Of a stretch of DNA of 64,000 nucleotides, positions 61,231 to 64,000 are shown piece by piece (the first letter of the stretch is position 1; every line of letters starts with the position of its first letter). The stretch comes from Brachyhypopomus gauderio (lineage: Eukaryota > Chordata > Actinopteri > Gymnotiformes > Hypopomidae): NCBI RefSeq assembly GCF_052324685.1, contig NC_135212.1, positions 48,547,309-48,611,308 of the forward strand. Direction: 5' to 3'. Under the pieces are notes generated by a model. That model had not been told where the DNA came from. It worked only from the letters and a program-made list of their open reading frames with translations, and did not search any database. Position numbers and translations under genes: made by a program.

Positions 61231-61250
61231 GAGTTGGGTGGTGTGATTTT
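61231..61250 (-). promoter_or_regulatory. Sterol regulatory element-like site of ldlr promoter
   Basis: On the minus strand 61250-61231 reads AAAATCACACCACCCAACTC, followed by CTCCTC. The core ATCACACCAC (61238-61247) differs at one base from the SREBP site ATCACCCCAC of the human LDLR promoter, which is likewise preceded by AAA and followed by a CTCC-rich Sp1 site. It lies about 240 bp upstream of the ATG. A CCCGCC box is at about 61206-61211, and two CCACGCCC boxes are at 61277-61284 and 61290-61297. Confidence 0.6.
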
Positions 61251-61299
61251 AGAAGTGAATGTTTTTGAATACGAGAGGGCGTGGTTTGAGGGCGTGGTT

Positions 61300-62226
61300 T
61301 GGGGGGGGGGGCACTGAAATACCAGTCAGACATTTACACCAGTTTTTTTTTTTTTTTTCATTTTTCCCCGAAAACAGACGAAAGTTGACACACACCTACA
61401 CATTCTCATTTACCCCGACTAAGGTTGAACAAAGGTAAAACAAAAAAATTTAAATAAATGAAAAAGTCTGACCAGCACTGATAAGGTCATTGATGAAATT
61501 AAAGTCTCACTGTGGTGAATGCAAAAGCAGACTCATGGCAAATTATTGAAAGAAATTGAATAGAGTTGATCGATTATTTATTTGCCTTTTTCCATAAATC
61601 CATCTGCTGGAGCTCTCTTTTACCATGGTAACAGCTGTTGGTGACTGACTAGCAATATAGGCTAGTGGGTTTTAGATGATGGAGTTCTAATTATTTTGGG
61701 GCAAAGGTTGAAATTGTGAAAATTAGATGTTTTCCTGAACTTTTCTAAGGCCCAAACACTGGTCTCACATTTCAACACTTCCATTCTCCTGTTCCGAGCT
61801 CAAAAGGCAAAATCATAACCACCCTTTAGGTGTTCTGAAACGGTGATTATGGTTTAGTTATACAGGGAAGAGGATAAGTCAAAACAGCTTGAACAAGGCA
61901 CAAGAGTCTGCTCACTGGTGATAAATTGTACATCTCTTCAACAACCTTTGACTTGACACTTACAAATGAAGATGTGTACTATTGCTTATACGCCTCTTAT
62001 GGAACAATGCCAGGATGTATGTACATTCTGTCCCTTTCAAACAAATATGTATTTGCTCATTTGTACCATGGGAAGCTGATATCCATGTAGTGAATAAATT
62101 AATAACAGACAACCTCTCTGACATTTTCATCTAACACACTGCTTGGCTCAGTCAAAAACAATAGCAAAACACTTTGTTAATGACAAGCAACAACCACAAT
62201 ATAAATGATAAACATAATAAAGAATA
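61300..62226. other. Upstream flank of ldlr
   Basis: No gene seen; poly(G) at about 61300-61311 and poly(T) near 61343-61358. Confidence 0.4.
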
Positions 62227-63223
62227 GGGGGAGACCGGGTATGGTTGTAACATGGGGAGAGTTGTAACACCATCAGTCCCACTGATCACAGATAAGATAG
62301 GAGTCATATGATCATTCCAGTGTTTACTCAATTCCTCCCTGATCCCACATGGTGAATATCAAGGCTGGAAACAGGCACATGCAGATTTCATAGATAAAAA
62401 ACTGACTTTGAGGCGAGAAAGTAAATTTCTGAATCAAGACTATATTTTGTTTAGTACTTATACTATTGCAGATAAAACCATATTAATTATATTACATTAA
62501 ACTAGTAATGTAAATGTAAATTTATAGTTTTTCAGGTAAATTGTGATGCATTTTCCCCTGTTAATTTCAAATTACCTTGGTAATACAGCTAGTTAAACAA
62601 TGACTGACAGGGGTGGGGTGGGTTTTAACACAGCTTTAAAAAGTGTTACAATCATAACCTTACATACAACTAAGAAAACTTTCATGATTTTAATAATTTT
62701 AAAGAATGCATAGGCAGTGGAAAAGAGAGACTGACAGAGGTGTGCCTGCAAATGTTTTTAAAAGAAGCATCTGATGAGGTCAAAGAAGGACAAGTCAGTC
62801 AGATCAGTTGCAAAGGCACATGGTATCTGCCATGTAACACACACACCTGAATAAAACAGAGTGGATATGAGTTATGGTCAGTCACACAGAGAGAGACATT
62901 TTTCTGGATTGTTATTTTATTCCAAAAACCTACTTTTGAAGCATATTGCATGGCGCGGCCTCTGTTTTTGCTTCTTTTGTCTATTGTTACAACTTACCCC
63001 AGCATGTGTTACAACCTACCCCTCTAGTGGGGTAGGTTGTAACAAGGGAACACCATGTATTTGACCAACTCATGACAGCAGTGATATTTGAATTGACTTT
63101 TGAATAGCAATTTGTTGCTAACATTTGTAGCATTTGTGTACTTTGTATAAAAGTTTGAGCTGAAAAATTCAATGAGTTACAGGTTCTCAAGCAAAAAGTG
63201 TTACAACCATACCCGGTCTCCCC
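62227..63223. mobile_element. TA-flanked DNA transposon with GGTTGTAACA inverted repeats
   Basis: The ends are inverted copies of GGGGAGACCGGGTATGGTTG plus TAACA, 25 bp, with one extra G at the left. Each is flanked directly by TA (62225-62226 and 63224-63225), consistent with a TA target duplication. Inside, the word TTGTAACA or its complement recurs, including a hairpin at about 63007-63045 where TGTTACAACCTACCCC is mirrored after a short loop. No transposase frame is evident. The superfamily is not assigned; a TA duplication is compatible with Tc1/mariner but not proof. Confidence 0.75.
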
Positions 63224-63225
63224 TA

Positions 63226-64000
63226 CATGAAAATGGCCACTTAAAATAAAATTCAGCCTGAGTCAGCAGAAAAAAAAAAAAATATAGATGTTTGTTTTTG
63301 TTGTTTTTCTAATCTGGATTGCACTTGTACTGAACCAGAGTGATCATAGCAGCTTGCTTGGCCACAATTCTGAAAGATTCGTTATCTTTTAGCAAAGGTA
63401 AAGCTAAAGGCTAGTACAACCTGTTCTACTTCAGCCTTACCCAAGATGACATGATTTATATAAAACTTTTTAAACAAGGCTTTTATGTGTGTACATACAT
63501 GTGTATAACAAAAACAAACCCAATAGCAGGTGTATATTGGAGGGGGATAAAAGTGTTTACAATTACACTGTAAAACTACAAATTCAAAGATGAACCCCCC
63601 CCCCCCCCTCCACCTCCCACAGAGTTGCAGAACACCCCTTCAGTGGAGAAACTGAAACCCATAGCTGCCGTTTGGGGTGTGTCAGAGAGAACAGACTCCT
63701 TCATACCACGCTTTACATGCATGACTGACTTGCCGTTAACTGTGATCATAAGTGTCTGGGAGCCCATGTGCAAGCGAAGAGAAGATGTGAAGATGTGTCT
63801 GATGCCTGTGTAAAATCAGGCCTGCAAATATCAAGAAGAAAACATACATGGGGGAGACAGTACATTTAAGAACCTTATATATACAGTACATATAAGAAAC
63901 ATTAAATGCTAATATACCAAATAAATGTGTCCTACAAGGTATAAATGACAGCTGCTTAGACAATGCAACTTCATAGTCATATAATCATCACTGTATGATC
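63226..64000. other. Right end of window, no gene seen
   Basis: AT-rich, with a poly(C) run at about 63595-63608. Short open frames here lack any recognisable domain. Confidence 0.4.

Overview
The window is nuclear DNA from a ray-finned (teleost) fish. The evidence is intron-containing vertebrate genes with fish-like protein sequences, long (CA)n, (TA)n and (AAT)n microsatellites, many short DNA-transposon relics, and interspersed repeats of a type common in teleosts. I cannot name the species; an otophysan (catfish, characin or carp-like lineage) is only a guess from one repeat family. Gene models were built by reading exons, splice sites and phases directly, with no alignment or transcript data.

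Layout. Positions 2-904 (minus) carry most of a single-exon FoxD-class forkhead gene that runs off the left edge. Positions 1,000 to 29,600 are gene-poor: microsatellites, a complete non-autonomous hAT element with an 8-bp target duplication (4861-5859), a 1.2-kb G-rich minisatellite with an 11-bp period (12390-13605), and a composite (TG)n satellite (13851-14300). From 29.8 kb there is a compact gene block: s1pr5 (sphingosine-1-phosphate receptor, plus), spc24 (kinetochore NDC80 subunit, minus, 5 coding exons), kri1 (ribosome biogenesis factor, minus, 19 coding exons) and ldlr (LDL receptor, minus, 18 coding exons). All four human counterparts lie close together on 19p13.2, so the block is an old vertebrate linkage group. 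Between kri1 and ldlr lie a hAT relic with a BED-finger fragment (45908-46963) and a 71-bp tandem array (about 49228-49950). The right end holds the ldlr promoter, with a sterol-regulatory-element-like site, and a 1-kb TA-flanked inverted-repeat transposon (62227-63223).

The genes do not form one pathway: S1P signalling at the plasma membrane, chromosome segregation, small-subunit ribosome biogenesis and lipoprotein uptake. Complete open frames for spc24 (196 aa), kri1 (759 aa) and ldlr (873 aa) were assembled with consistent phases at every junction. Two consecutive kri1 introns use GC rather than GT donors. The spc24 and kri1 introns contain hAT-type insertions with recognisable 8-bp target duplications.
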